Source of the DNA: a virus
Length of the DNA stretch: 24,516 bases
Virus record (IMG/VR): IMGVR_UViG_3300025131_000407
Span: 1 to 24,516 of that record
Reading direction: 5' to 3' (one strand)
Made by a program: the position numbers and the translations under genes
Shown: positions 10,682 through 19,523 of the stretch, piece by piece
How the letters are laid out: every line of letters begins with the position of its first letter
How positions within the stretch are numbered: position 1 is the stretch's first letter
The notes under the pieces: generated by a model
What the model was told of the DNA's origin: nothing
Databases searched by the model: none
What the model saw: only the letters and a program-made list of their open reading frames with translations

Positions 10682-10738
10682 ATGTTAAAAAAACGTTGGA
10701 TGATTAGACCAGTTGCTAACTGCGCTGGCGGATGTTGA
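10682..10738 (+). CDS. possible 18-residue Cys-ended peptide
   Basis: MLKKRWMIRPVANCAGGC followed by TGA. It starts 6 bases after the stop of paralogue 2, with no clear Shine-Dalgarno sequence. The basic N-terminus and C-x-x-C end could suit a small bioactive peptide, but an 18-codon frame can arise by chance. A GTTGAC-TTAGC-GTCAAC hairpin overlaps its stop. Confidence 0.25.
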   Translation: MLKKRWMIRPVANCAGGC

Positions 10739-10745
10739 CTTAGCG

Positions 10746-11036
10746 TCAACCCCCTGTTGAAAATTGTCTTGGAGAAAGAAAGATATAGATTATCCAAGAT
10801 ACACTACTTCCTAGGAAGCAATCCATCAATAAACTTCCTGTAGGAGAAGATGCTAGTAATGAAGCTAGCCCCCCAAACCAAAAACCTAAACACATAGGGC
10901 AATAAACTAGCTTACCGAAAAAAGGCCAATTTACTACTAATTCTCTAAGAGGTTGACATAAATTAGATATCGCAACCCCATTTGCAGCCCCAAAGACTGC
11001 TAAACTCCAAACTAAAAAATCTACTACGCTTTGCAT
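10746..11036 (-). CDS. membrane protein with CPxCxGFW motif (DUF1360-like), 96 aa
   Basis: Three hydrophobic stretches: residues ~4-25, ~45-68 and ~70-88. Between the first two lies YCPMCLGFWFGG, the C-P-x-C-x-G-F/W pattern typical of small membrane proteins of the DUF1360 type found in phages and bacteria; their function is unknown. The gene overlaps the glycosyltransferase gene by 13 bases, so the two are probably coupled. It could be a membrane partner of the transferase, though nothing in the sequence proves it. Confidence 0.75.
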   Translation of the reverse strand: MQSVVDFLVWSLAVFGAANGVAISNLCQPLRELVVNWPFFGKLVYCPMCLGFWFGGLASLLASSPTGSLLMDCFLGSSVSWIIYIFLSPRQFSTGG

Positions 11037-11713
11037 TTTACAGGTAAATCCGTGTTTTTTATAAAAGCTTCTCTATTTTTGTGCCAAGACTCTCTTCCTG
11101 CCAAGTTACCGAAAGAATTATGTAGCACAATTATTGGTACAACTTTATTTATTAAGCCCGTTTGATGGGCTTTCATAGTATAGTGAATATCGTAGAAGTC
11201 CCACTCTCCTTCAAAATATTCAGGTTTATCTAATCCTATCTCTTTTAAAGTTTTTGCTTTTGCAGCTAGAAAAAGACCATCCATAACTACTACTTGATCA
11301 GGGGGGCCGTAGTAAGTATTGTCGTATTCATAGTTGCTTTTGCCGTGAAAAACGTGCCCCCTATGTAATCCTGCCTTCCATCGTGTGTGGTCCCACCATA
11401 CTGCATCCTTGTCTAGGTGGGTGGTTCCAGCTATTCCTGCGAAACCAGCTTTATGTTGGCTTAGGTGAGTTTCTAAGGCATTTTTAAATATCTTAATATC
11501 AGATAAAATTTCTATATCATCGTGACATAGGATTATTGTATCTGTAGGATCAGGATCCGTTAACTCGAAGGCTTTTTTATATCCAGAAAAGATAGAATCT
11601 TGACCAACCAAAAGTTTAACCTGTATTCCAGCCCTAGATAAATATTGGGTAAGGTTATTTCTTGTGACTGTTGGACTTTTTTCTCTGGTACAGATAAAAG
11701 CATATGTATTCAT
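11024..11713 (-). CDS. glycosyltransferase, GT2-like / Glyco_tranf_2_5 type, 229 aa
   Basis: N-terminal strand MNTYAFICTREKS, then a Rossmann-like core with DTIILCHDDIEIL (residues ~58-70), where HDD sits where the DxD metal/nucleotide-sugar site of small GT-A enzymes lies. Later come MDGLFLAAKA and FEGEWDFYDIHYTMKA with an acidic catalytic-region pattern, then IIVLHNSFGN. This order matches the StrF-like small glycosyltransferase group. In a phage it may glucosylate phage DNA, virion or host surface; the sequence does not decide. Its ATG is only 15 bases from the divergent terminase ATG, with a shared TTATAA between them. Confidence 0.8.
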   Translation of the reverse strand: MNTYAFICTREKSPTVTRNNLTQYLSRAGIQVKLLVGQDSIFSGYKKAFELTDPDPTDTIILCHDDIEILSDIKIFKNALETHLSQHKAGFAGIAGTTHLDKDAVWWDHTRWKAGLHRGHVFHGKSNYEYDNTYYGPPDQVVVMDGLFLAAKAKTLKEIGLDKPEYFEGEWDFYDIHYTMKAHQTGLINKVVPIIVLHNSFGNLAGRESWHKNREAFIKNTDLPVKCKA

Positions 11714-11728
11714 GCATTATAATAGAGT
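11714..11728. promoter_or_regulatory. 15-bp divergent start-adjacent promoter
   Basis: The bases between the two start codons contain TATAAT in both directions: TATAATAGAGT-ATG rightward for the terminase, TATAATGC-ATG leftward for the glycosyltransferase. Neither gene has a Shine-Dalgarno sequence. If used, both mRNAs would be leaderless. Confidence 0.5.
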
Positions 11729-13276
11729 ATGGACCAAAAAAAGATAATTGAAGAATTCAAAAAGTGTAGCAGGGATCCTGTTCATTTTATTTGTAATTAT
11801 ATTAAAGTTACTCACCCCGTTCGCGGGTTAGTAAAATTTGATCTATATCCTTTCCAGAAGAGGATTATAAAGAACCTAGGTGAGCATAGATTTAATATGC
11901 TCAGGAAATTTAGGCAAGCAGGATGCACTACAATAGCCTCTGCTTATGCTCTGTGGACAGGCGTTTTTAATAAGTATCAAACTATACCTATCATCTCCAA
12001 AGGCGATCAGGAGTCCACTGAAGTCCTAGAAAGAATAAAGCTTATGTACGATGAGCTTCCTGAGTTTTTAAAGCCAGGGATTGAGGAGGATAATAAACAT
12101 ACTTTGAAGCTAAAGAATGGTTCCGTAATTAGATCTAGAGCCTCAGGAAAACAATCTGGTAGATCTCTTGCTGGTTCTCTTTTAATAGTAGATGAGGCTG
12201 CATTTATTGAGAATATTGAAACTATTTGGGCTGCTGTGTATCCAGTTATCTCCACTGGAGGTAGAGCCTTCATTCTCTCTACAGTCAACGGCATTGGTAA
12301 TTGGTTCCATGACATGTATCAGGGAGCAATTAATAAGGAGAATTCTTTCAACCCTATTGACATTAGGTGGAAGGAACATCCTGAATATATGAGACAAGAA
12401 GGTTACGATAACTTGTATGAGTTTATGAGTAGTCTCGATACTCCGCTTAATGTGGACGAATGGGAAGATATTACGAAATCTAATATATCTCCTAGAAAAT
12501 GGCTTCAGGAATATGAATGTGAATTTTTAGGTACTGGTGAAACCTATATCGACGGTGAGATTTTGACCAACGCTAAGAACAATACCAGTGAGGATTTTTA
12601 TATAAAATACAATAATAGGATGCGGGTGTGGAAAGATCCCTTCCCTGCTTATGATTATGTATTAGCTGCTGATGTATCTCTAGGGAGAGGTCGAGATTAC
12701 TCAGCATTCCAGGTTATAAACATGTATAATGGGGAGCAGGTTGCAGAGTTCTACTCAAATAGTACCCCAATCAACGAATTTGCAAAAATTATAGCAACTG
12801 AGGGGAGCTTGTACAATACTGCACATGTGATAACCGAAAGAAATACCATTGGAAATAATTTAATCGATTGGCTGTTCAACTCTCTAGAATATGAAAATCT
12901 TTGGTCTGATGATAAGGGTGTCGCGGGATATCAAGTTACCCATACAAACAGAGAAGTTCTTTTGGCTGATCTGGAGGAGTCCGTTCGCACTGCCATAATT
13001 AAAATAAATTCAGAGAGGACGATTGATGAATTATTTACTTTTGTTGTAAAAGAAAATGGGAAAGCGGAGGCTGAAGAGGGGCATCATGATGATCTCGTTA
13101 TGAGTTTGGCATTAGCTGTCCACGGTCTTAACTCTATAATGGATAAGACTACTATAGAACATATAAGAGCTACTAATATTAATAAGCCGTTGGCCCCTGT
13201 TAGCACAACTAAATATAGAGTGAAGACAAGCTTTGATGGTATGACTGAGGAAGACATAAGATGGTTGATGAAATAG
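11729..13276 (+). CDS. terL: terminase large subunit (T4 gp17-like), 515 aa
   Basis: The DNA-packaging motor: ATPase plus headful nuclease. A Walker A-type segment RKFRQAGCTT (59-68) replaces the classical GxGKT, as in T4 gp17-like enzymes. Walker B LLIVDEAAF carries D155 and E156, and a coupling motif STVNG lies at 184-188. The RNase H-like nuclease domain shows D315 (LAADVSLG), E370 (VITERN) and D454/D455 (HHDDLVMS), the usual acidic metal site. At 515 residues it is somewhat shorter than T4 gp17. No small terminase gene is recognised in the window. It overlaps the portal gene by 16 bases and lacks a Shine-Dalgarno sequence. Confidence 0.97.
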   Translation: MDQKKIIEEFKKCSRDPVHFICNYIKVTHPVRGLVKFDLYPFQKRIIKNLGEHRFNMLRKFRQAGCTTIASAYALWTGVFNKYQTIPIISKGDQESTEVLERIKLMYDELPEFLKPGIEEDNKHTLKLKNGSVIRSRASGKQSGRSLAGSLLIVDEAAFIENIETIWAAVYPVISTGGRAFILSTVNGIGNWFHDMYQGAINKENSFNPIDIRWKEHPEYMRQEGYDNLYEFMSSLDTPLNVDEWEDITKSNISPRKWLQEYECEFLGTGETYIDGEILTNAKNNTSEDFYIKYNNRMRVWKDPFPAYDYVLAADVSLGRGRDYSAFQVINMYNGEQVAEFYSNSTPINEFAKIIATEGSLYNTAHVITERNTIGNNLIDWLFNSLEYENLWSDDKGVAGYQVTHTNREVLLADLEESVRTAIIKINSERTIDELFTFVVKENGKAEAEEGHHDDLVMSLALAVHGLNSIMDKTTIEHIRATNINKPLAPVSTTKYRVKTSFDGMTEEDIRWLMK

Positions 13277-15120
13277 ACAAGAATAACATAATTGAAGAAG
13301 GTTACACCGAATTCGGTGGCGGATCTAGTAGAGGATCCTGGTTCTTCTATCCAGTGGGAAGGCTAGGGAGATTCTTCGCTAAATTCTTTGCTACTAAAGC
13401 CCAACCTGAGGTTGCGCGACAATTTTCAGATGATCCTGATACCCTTGAAAGACCTCTCAGCGGTGATACGGTTGTAAGTAACGAAGTTATTAAGTTACAA
13501 AAACCCGAAACAGATCCTGCTGCATTTTCCGTATCCAGAGGCAGTCTTCCTATTTTACCTGAAATTGAGGTCAACAGAAAAAGAAGGTATAAAGAGTATG
13601 AGGGTATGGATGAATACCCTGAAGTTGGAGCTGCATTTGACATCTATTCTGATGATAGCTCTCAAAAGAATATAGACAATAAAAGATGGGAAGTCGTAAC
13701 GGACGATGAGCTGGCCAAGAAAGAGGTCGAAAAGCTATTTACCAATATAAAATTGGATAGATTTTACTGGGATATCATACGAAATACAGTTAAGTACGGA
13801 GACTGTTTTATTGAGCTAATTGTTGACTTGGATAACCCTAAGGCGGGTGTCAACAGAATAAAAATTCTTAACCCTAATTATATCCTCAGGGTAGAGAATG
13901 AATATGGGTATCTCACTGATTTCCTTCAAGAAATTCCAGATAAGACTGATTGGGATACCTATGGGGTTCAAGGCGAATTTATGAAGGGGAGAAAGTATAT
14001 CGAGCTTGATAGGAATCAAATCGTTCATTTCAGGCTTCATACTTCTGATCCCCTATACTATCCTTACGGCAAATCTATCGCTGCCCTGGCAAGACAGATC
14101 TTCAGGTCTCTAAAATTGATGGAAGATGCTATGTTGATTTACCGTCTAACAAGAGCCCCAGAGAGGCGGATATTTTATATTGACGTTGGTCAGCTTCCTT
14201 CTACTAAAGCAGAAATGTTTATTGAGAGGCTTAAAGAAAAGTTTAAGAAAGAAAAATTCTTTGATGCCAACAAAGGGCAAATCGATGCAAGATATAATCC
14301 TCTCAGTGCTGATGAGGATTTCTTTGTTCCCAGTAGGGGTGGCAGTGGTACGAAGATCGAAACCCTTCCTGGTGCTCAGAACTTGGGAGAGGTTGACGAT
14401 GTTAAATATTTCAGGGATAAGCTCCTTGCGGCTCTAAAGATTCCAAAAGACTACATTGTGGAGAAAGAGCAGTCCCCAGAAAGAAAAGCCAATCTTTCAC
14501 AGTTGGATGTTAAGTTTGCAAGAACAATCGCTAGAATTCAACACAGTATAGAGGTTGGCTTAGAGTCTGCCGCGAAAAGGCATCTGAAGATCAAGGGTTT
14601 TTCTGATTCTGTAATAAAGGATCTTAGAATTGAGCTTCCCGATCCATCTGATATGTTTACCAAAAGAAAGCTAGATGTTGACGAACAGAAGGCTAGAGTG
14701 GTACAGGCAATCTTAGGACTTCAAATATTCTCTAAAAAGAAAATTTACAGAGATTACTATAATTTAAATGAGAATGAGATTAAAGAAATCGAGAAGGAAT
14801 TGGAAGAAGAGATGAAGGAACAGATGGATCAACAAATGGAACAACAGCAAGCTATGATGGATCCAATGGGCGGTGGAGCACCTATGGGTGGAGCACCTAT
14901 GCCCCCTGGAGGGGGAGGGCAACCAATGGCAGGCCCAGGGCCTATGGAAGCAGGAGGTCAGGAGCCAGCGGAGAATGTTCCCCCTACAGCAGAGGCGACA
15001 TCCAGGGTGGAGACTTTGAAAAAGCTTCGAGATAAATTAATTTTAGATAACAGAAATGGTGAAGTGGCTAAGGTTACAAAGATGATCTTAAGAGAAGAAA
15101 ATAAGAATAATAACATTTAG
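13261..15120 (+). CDS. portal protein (T4 gp20-like), 619 aa
   Basis: Forms the ring at the head vertex through which DNA is packaged. Family features: YPEVGAAFDIYSDDSS (~115-130), KYGDCFIELI, a long wing/stem region with RAPERRIFYIDVG (~295-308), GGSGTKIETLPGAQNLG (~360-376) and KIPKDYIVEKEQSPE. The C-terminus (about 500-619) is an unusual Met/Gln/Gly/Pro-rich low-complexity stretch followed by a short charged helix (TLKKLRDKLI), a feature the T4 portal lacks. It starts inside the end of the terminase gene, so the two are translationally linked. Confidence 0.92.
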   Translation: MVDEIDKNNIIEEGYTEFGGGSSRGSWFFYPVGRLGRFFAKFFATKAQPEVARQFSDDPDTLERPLSGDTVVSNEVIKLQKPETDPAAFSVSRGSLPILPEIEVNRKRRYKEYEGMDEYPEVGAAFDIYSDDSSQKNIDNKRWEVVTDDELAKKEVEKLFTNIKLDRFYWDIIRNTVKYGDCFIELIVDLDNPKAGVNRIKILNPNYILRVENEYGYLTDFLQEIPDKTDWDTYGVQGEFMKGRKYIELDRNQIVHFRLHTSDPLYYPYGKSIAALARQIFRSLKLMEDAMLIYRLTRAPERRIFYIDVGQLPSTKAEMFIERLKEKFKKEKFFDANKGQIDARYNPLSADEDFFVPSRGGSGTKIETLPGAQNLGEVDDVKYFRDKLLAALKIPKDYIVEKEQSPERKANLSQLDVKFARTIARIQHSIEVGLESAAKRHLKIKGFSDSVIKDLRIELPDPSDMFTKRKLDVDEQKARVVQAILGLQIFSKKKIYRDYYNLNENEIKEIEKELEEEMKEQMDQQMEQQQAMMDPMGGGAPMGGAPMPPGGGGQPMAGPGPMEAGGQEPAENVPPTAEATSRVETLKKLRDKLILDNRNGEVAKVTKMILREENKNNNI

Positions 15121-15164
15121 GGAGTTGTTAATCGCATATATAAAAAATAGTAGGAGTATCACTA

Positions 15165-17060
15165 ATGTTGACACACGTTTTGCATGGCAGAAATAATAAA
15201 CTATCTCTTTTGTTAAAGCTAGGCGACTGCCTAGGAAGGTCGTTGAGGGAAAACATAGAGATGTTCTCCGTAGATGACTCTAAAGTTACCTATCTTAGCG
15301 AGTCTGGTAAGCTTATTCGAGGCTCTTATTCCCTAGGGAATGATGTTATCTTAGAGAATATTGAACTAGAAGACTCTGATCTTTTCGAAAATCATAAGAA
15401 ATACAATGATTTTGTAAGCAGTAACGTAACTAATCTAGTAAGAGATCTTTACGGAAATGATTACTCTAAGGCTGAATCTGATTTTTCTGACCTGTTGTCA
15501 ATTTGGGAGCAACGTCTTAAGTTTGACAAGATAAAGAAGAAACTTCATGAGAAGCAAGATAAATTTAATGAGACTATAAAGATTATTGATACTCCTGAAT
15601 TCTCCCGTCTTTTGGAGTCCACAAAGAATATTGCAGACCATCTGAAGGCTAACTTTGAAAAGATTGAAAACATTCAAGAGATCAAAAATGCTGTAAAATT
15701 GTCTAATACCGTGTCTACAGCTTTTGATTTCCCAAGATTATCATATAAGTCTTTGGCGGAAGGAGGGAGCTACAAGCTGAAGGATGGGAACCAGAAATCC
15801 ATATACGATATGGTCTGTCAGCAAGAGTTAATCCAAAAAGAGCTTCTAGAAGCTAGGGACAATTTTGAAGTTATTTGGGCTTCTAATAATAAAGTTAATG
15901 AGCTTTGCGGATACCTGTTCAATCCAGATGAGAAAAGCCTTATGAAGGCTATGAGTGAGGCTATTAGTGAGATTCCTTATTTGGCCTTAGCTTCCAAGAA
16001 GCAACTAGCTAAGGTTGTCAATAACTCCCTGGCTCTGAATGAATCAGTTGCCATTACTGATAAGGAGCTTAGAAGCTTTGTTTCCAAACTCTTCGAAATG
16101 AAGAAGCCCATAAAAGAATCTATTATTAAGGTTCTTAATGAGAAGTATGGAATTAATGTTAATACTTTAAAGGATACCCCTTCATTTAAGAATCTGCTTA
16201 ATACTCAAGTCGTGATCTTTGAGTCTCTCGCTAGAGTTTGCCCCAAGAACTCTGTAAACCGAAACGTCTTGTCTGAGATGTCTACAATGCTGAAGAATAA
16301 GAACGGTGTTGAGGCAATTGATGTTAATGATTATCTTTGTGCTGTTTTTGGGAGCATTGGATTTACAGACATGATCTCTGAGGCTAACATGCTGAGATAT
16401 TTGGATACCTCCAAGTTAGGTGACGAACTTAAGCAGGTTGGGGATTTGTTATCGCAAATGGGTGGAGGCGGAGCGGGTGATCCTATGGCTGGTGGCGGCG
16501 CGGGTGATCCTATGGCTGGTCAACCCCCTAACGCCGAAGATCAATACCCATCTGACGAAACTTTAGGTGGAGAAGGGTCTATGGATGCTCAAGGTGCTGC
16601 TGATGCTGCGAATGCAGAGTTTGATCAGGAAGCCGAGGAGGCACAACTGGGCCAAGGTGATCAACAAGGTGCTGATCTCCCACCAGATGGTGCTCCTCCT
16701 GAGGAGGGGATGCCTCCAGAAGAAGAGGAGGCCCCTGCTGAGGAAGTCCCTCAAGATGAGCTAGTGGCAAATATTGATAAACTCCACGATCTGTTAGCTG
16801 ATTTGACTGGAGAGATTGCCGCTGCAAAGGAAGCTGCTGGGGAAGAGGGGATGGAAGAAGAGGTTCCTGAGGAAGAGGGGATGGAAGAAGAGGTTCCTGA
16901 GGAAGAAGCTCCTGAGGAGGAGCTTGATCCCGTAGGTCAAGAAGATGAGGATGTTGATAACGATGGGGATGTAGATGATAATGATTCTTATCTCAAGAAT
17001 CGTCGAGACACAAGATCGAAAGCGATAAAAGGTAAGAAAAAAGGGAACCCCCACTACTGA
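15165..17060 (+). CDS. putative head scaffold/core protein with acidic Ca-binding-like tail, 631 aa
   Basis: Preceded by TAGGAG and by TATATAAAAAATA. N-terminal ~420 residues are mainly helical and charged with no recognised enzyme motif. Residues ~430-600 are low complexity: GGGAGDPMAG repeats, then Glu/Pro-rich repeats (EEGMEEEVPE) encoded by an exact 30-nt tandem duplication (16841-16870 and 16871-16900). The tail has DEDVDNDGDVDDNDSY, an EF-hand/dockerin-like loop, then a basic end (RDTRSKAIKGKKKG). In T4 the gene after the portal encodes core components; acidic repeats and position make a scaffold or prohead core role plausible, but homology is not established. Confidence 0.6.
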   Translation: MLTHVLHGRNNKLSLLLKLGDCLGRSLRENIEMFSVDDSKVTYLSESGKLIRGSYSLGNDVILENIELEDSDLFENHKKYNDFVSSNVTNLVRDLYGNDYSKAESDFSDLLSIWEQRLKFDKIKKKLHEKQDKFNETIKIIDTPEFSRLLESTKNIADHLKANFEKIENIQEIKNAVKLSNTVSTAFDFPRLSYKSLAEGGSYKLKDGNQKSIYDMVCQQELIQKELLEARDNFEVIWASNNKVNELCGYLFNPDEKSLMKAMSEAISEIPYLALASKKQLAKVVNNSLALNESVAITDKELRSFVSKLFEMKKPIKESIIKVLNEKYGINVNTLKDTPSFKNLLNTQVVIFESLARVCPKNSVNRNVLSEMSTMLKNKNGVEAIDVNDYLCAVFGSIGFTDMISEANMLRYLDTSKLGDELKQVGDLLSQMGGGGAGDPMAGGGAGDPMAGQPPNAEDQYPSDETLGGEGSMDAQGAADAANAEFDQEAEEAQLGQGDQQGADLPPDGAPPEEGMPPEEEEAPAEEVPQDELVANIDKLHDLLADLTGEIAAAKEAAGEEGMEEEVPEEEGMEEEVPEEEAPEEELDPVGQEDEDVDNDGDVDDNDSYLKNRRDTRSKAIKGKKKGNPHY

Positions 17061-17070
17061 GCAATGACTT

Positions 17071-17613
17071 ATGGCGTTGGATCCAAATTTAAAGTTTCGC
17101 CCCTTAACTGCTCAATTTAAGCAGGATACTCAGGGAAATTATATTGTTGATCATCTAACTGCTAGTTGTGAGGTTTCTGCTACCTGTGTTTCTGCTGTTT
17201 GTGTTTCTGCCATTAGTGCAACAGTTAGTGGTCTGAAGCTAAAAGAGCTTTATACCCATGAGGGTAAGAAGATAGATTTTGATGCCATCGATTCCTGCTC
17301 AATTAACATTAATGCCTTAGATATTGATGGGGGCACTGATGTTGGAGCAGCTCTTGTTGACGCTGACTTAGTTATTGTTGACGATGGAGCAGGAGGTACC
17401 AATAGGAAGTCCGCAGTATCTAGATTGAAGACGTATGTTCTTGCTGGGTCTGGGCTTATACCTACATCAAAATTGGAGCCTTCTGGACTGCTACCCCATA
17501 CTAAAGTTACTGGTGGGCTTGCGAGTCAAACCGTAACAATTAATGATGCTGACGGGTTCACCACACATACACTTGTCTTTACAAATGGCATCCTAACTTC
17601 GTATAGTTCATAA
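17071..17613 (+). CDS. probable virion structural protein, 180 aa
   Basis: Starts 10 bases after the putative scaffold gene. Residues ~28-58 form short repeats of Ser-Ala-x-Cys/Ile (VSATCVSAVCVSAISATVSG), which recall a beta-solenoid stem of fibre-like proteins. The middle has LVDADLVIVDDGAGGTNRKS, a phrase I associate with phage fibre or collar proteins, followed by a Pro/Leu-rich segment and a beta-rich end (LVFTNGILTSYSS). Four Cys within 20 residues are unusual for a virion protein. Probably a tail-fibre-like or head-fibre component. Confidence 0.6.
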   Translation: MALDPNLKFRPLTAQFKQDTQGNYIVDHLTASCEVSATCVSAVCVSAISATVSGLKLKELYTHEGKKIDFDAIDSCSININALDIDGGTDVGAALVDADLVIVDDGAGGTNRKSAVSRLKTYVLAGSGLIPTSKLEPSGLLPHTKVTGGLASQTVTINDADGFTTHTLVFTNGILTSYSS

Positions 17614-17652
17614 GAGGAATTATAACAAGTAAAAATATTTACTGTTCACCTT

Positions 17653-17660
17653 TATAAATA
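17653..17660 (+). promoter_or_regulatory. T4-type late promoter TATAAATA
   Basis: The exact T4 late consensus TATAAATA stands 25 bases before the ATG of the 67-aa gene, followed by CTAG and a Shine-Dalgarno GGGAG. T4 late promoters need gp55/gp33/gp45; none of their genes is firmly identified in the window. Presence of this exact octamer in an intergenic gap of a T4-like phage is good evidence. Confidence 0.7.
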
Positions 17661-17685
17661 CTAGTGAGAGAAAGGGAGATATATT

Positions 17686-17889
17686 ATGACAGCAGGGGAA
17701 GACTGGAACGCTTACAAGAAATTAGTTATGAGCGAGCTTGATAGGATTTCTAGTAGAATCGGTCTTCTAGAGAAGAAGATTGATCTCCTTCGAGGAGATG
17801 TCATAATGTTAAAGATTAAATCAGGTGTATGGGGACTTATGGCAGGGCTGATACCTGTGACCATCGCTATGATTGCTAAGGCTATCTAG
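17686..17889 (+). CDS. small coiled-coil/membrane protein (XhlA-like), 67 aa
   Basis: Has a Shine-Dalgarno sequence GGGAG and a T4-type late promoter. Residues ~8-45 form an amphipathic helix (DRISSRIGLLEKKIDLLRGD), followed by a single hydrophobic span (SGVWGLMAGLIPVTIAMIA) and a terminal Lys. This layout (coiled coil, then C-terminal anchor) matches small phage proteins of the XhlA/holin-accessory type. A late promoter suits a lysis or membrane function, but no endolysin lies beside it. Ends overlap convergently with the next gene by 4 bases. Confidence 0.6.
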   Translation: MTAGEDWNAYKKLVMSELDRISSRIGLLEKKIDLLRGDVIMLKIKSGVWGLMAGLIPVTIAMIAKAI

Positions 17890-18113
17890 TCAACCAAGTG
17901 ATTCTGCTTTAGAAGCTTGACCAGTCTCCAGTAAAAAACCTCTTTTAACGTCTCTAGCTCTCTGTAACAATTAGATAAGGCTCTTAGGGTATCCTCATTA
18001 ATAGTCTTTTTCTTCTTAAGCTTGTTTAATTCTTCGACTATGAATGTAATCTTTTTGATCTCTTCAGAGTGAAGAACCCCAATATCTTTTTTTAGTGTTT
18101 CTGCTGATTTCAT
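17886..18113 (-). CDS. small helical Lys-rich protein downstream of uvsW, 75 aa
   Basis: Its ATG overlaps the stop of the helicase gene (ATGA), so it is expressed with it. The sequence is almost wholly helical and charged: ETLKKDIGVL, EELNKLKKKKTINEDTL and ETLKEVFYWRLVKLLK. In T4 a similar-sized gene (uvsW.1) lies directly after uvsW; position is the same, but I cannot align sequences with confidence. It may be a helicase accessory protein. Confidence 0.65.
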   Translation of the reverse strand: MKSAETLKKDIGVLHSEEIKKITFIVEELNKLKKKKTINEDTLRALSNCYRELETLKEVFYWRLVKLLKQNHLVD

Positions 18114-19474
18114 ACTTCCTCTACTGTGTGCTTTTCTTTTAGATAATATTTCTTTCTAGCTTTCGCATGGTTATCGAGGTATTTAGCCTTGTCCATGAAA
18201 TCGTAGATATAAACCTGCTGCTTACTCTCATGCTTCCTTATAGCTCTCCCTAAGGCTTGGATGGTAGCTATTTCAGACCTAAGTCCTCTGGCATTTATAA
18301 AGTGGGTAATCTCTTGTATGTTAACTCCTGTCTGTAGAATCTTTGTTCCTATTAGTACAGAGTTTCCATCGTTGCTCAGAAATGATGAAATTGTTTCATA
18401 TCTTTTCACCATCTCATCCTCTCCTTGTAATTTAAGCGATCCCTCTATTTCTTCATGAAGCAGAGATGCGTGTTCTAGGCTCAGTGTGAGGATTAGAATT
18501 CTTGCTCTGTCATTAACTTGTTTTATTTTATCAACTACGGATTTAATGAGACTGTTTCTATGCTCATTGTTAATGATATATTTTTCGTATATTTCTTCAT
18601 AGGATAGGTCATAATCATCCCCATTAAATTGTTCAGTAGGCAGGAGTTGGATGACAGGTCTAGTGAGCTTCCCAGATTCTATTAGAGATATGGTGGTTGC
18701 CTCTTCCCAAATTGGTCCTATTGCGCCTTCCAAATTGTATCTAGGTATTTTATCCGTAGGTGGTGTGGCTGTTAGCCCTACTCTAAATATTGCGTTAGGG
18801 AAACTTTCAATAGCTGCGAGCGTGGTCTTACCTCTGCAAAATTCGTGGACTTCATCAATGATGAGGACCTCTGTTTCATCTAGGTGAGTGTCTAAAATTT
18901 TCTCAATACTCTGTACCGTACACAGCATAATATTGCCAGGAATAAAGCCTTCTCCGAAGCACACCCCTAGGTCTTCTATATTACAAGTTTTAGACAGGAA
19001 CTCATAGGTTTGTGATAATAGCTGCTTTGCGTTAAATAGTATTACCATTTTTTTATGCTTTTTTGCTAGGGATTTGATTATCCCTGCCATTATGAGCGTC
19101 TTCCCTGAGCCTGTTGGGGATTTTATCACTCCCCTACGTTCGCATAAAACCTTTTGTATTAATGATTTCTGAAAAGAGTAATATTTTAAGTTATCTATAT
19201 TCTCTAATTTATACGAATCAGAGGTTTGTAAATTCTTTAGGTTTGGATCACACCCTGCCTTTCTAAGATCTTCTAAAACTTTAGGGAGAAGTCCTGTGGC
19301 AAAAGTTCCGTTTGGGGATATATAATGCTTTTTCCCATCCCACCTTTTTCTTTTATAGCTTGGTGAGAATTCTGCTCCTGGAACCCTAAAACTGTAAAGC
19401 TTATCCAAGGCTTTAATTACTTTCGGGTTGTCCGTAACAATTTTGGACTTGAGGTTGCCAATTACTATATCCAT
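18110..19474 (-). CDS. uvsW: UvsW-type superfamily 2 DNA/RNA helicase, 454 aa
   Basis: Start taken at MDIVIGNLKSKIV (19474), because the open extension to 19576 runs through the opposite gene's leader and is not related to helicases. Motifs, in numbering from this start: Walker A PTGSGKT (120-126), DEVH box LIIDEVHEF (204-212), TATPP (235-239), and motif VI QALGRAIRKHES near residue ~420. T4 UvsW unwinds branched recombination and R-loop DNA and helps switch origin replication off. The N-terminal ~100 residues match the substrate-binding part of the UvsW type. TATAATAG precedes the ATG by 6 bases, no Shine-Dalgarno sequence. Confidence 0.93.
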   Translation of the reverse strand: MDIVIGNLKSKIVTDNPKVIKALDKLYSFRVPGAEFSPSYKRKRWDGKKHYISPNGTFATGLLPKVLEDLRKAGCDPNLKNLQTSDSYKLENIDNLKYYSFQKSLIQKVLCERRGVIKSPTGSGKTLIMAGIIKSLAKKHKKMVILFNAKQLLSQTYEFLSKTCNIEDLGVCFGEGFIPGNIMLCTVQSIEKILDTHLDETEVLIIDEVHEFCRGKTTLAAIESFPNAIFRVGLTATPPTDKIPRYNLEGAIGPIWEEATTISLIESGKLTRPVIQLLPTEQFNGDDYDLSYEEIYEKYIINNEHRNSLIKSVVDKIKQVNDRARILILTLSLEHASLLHEEIEGSLKLQGEDEMVKRYETISSFLSNDGNSVLIGTKILQTGVNIQEITHFINARGLRSEIATIQALGRAIRKHESKQQVYIYDFMDKAKYLDNHAKARKKYYLKEKHTVEEV

Positions 19475-19523
19475 TAGTACTATTATAGTGAGTAAAGTTT
19501 TTAGAGAAAAAAAGGATATTTGT
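19475..19523. promoter_or_regulatory. divergent promoter between uvsW and the gp26-like gene
   Basis: Leftward, TATAATAGTACTA-ATG gives a leaderless-type start for uvsW. Rightward, TATTATAGTGAG is followed by AAAAGGATATTTGT-ATG, a proper Shine-Dalgarno start for the baseplate gene. No -35 seen in either direction. Confidence 0.5.

Noticed and set aside
10734-10750. GTTGAC-TTAGC-GTCAAC hairpin as a terminator
   Set aside because: Only 6 bp and followed by C-rich, not T-rich, sequence on the plus strand; no T run on the minus strand either.
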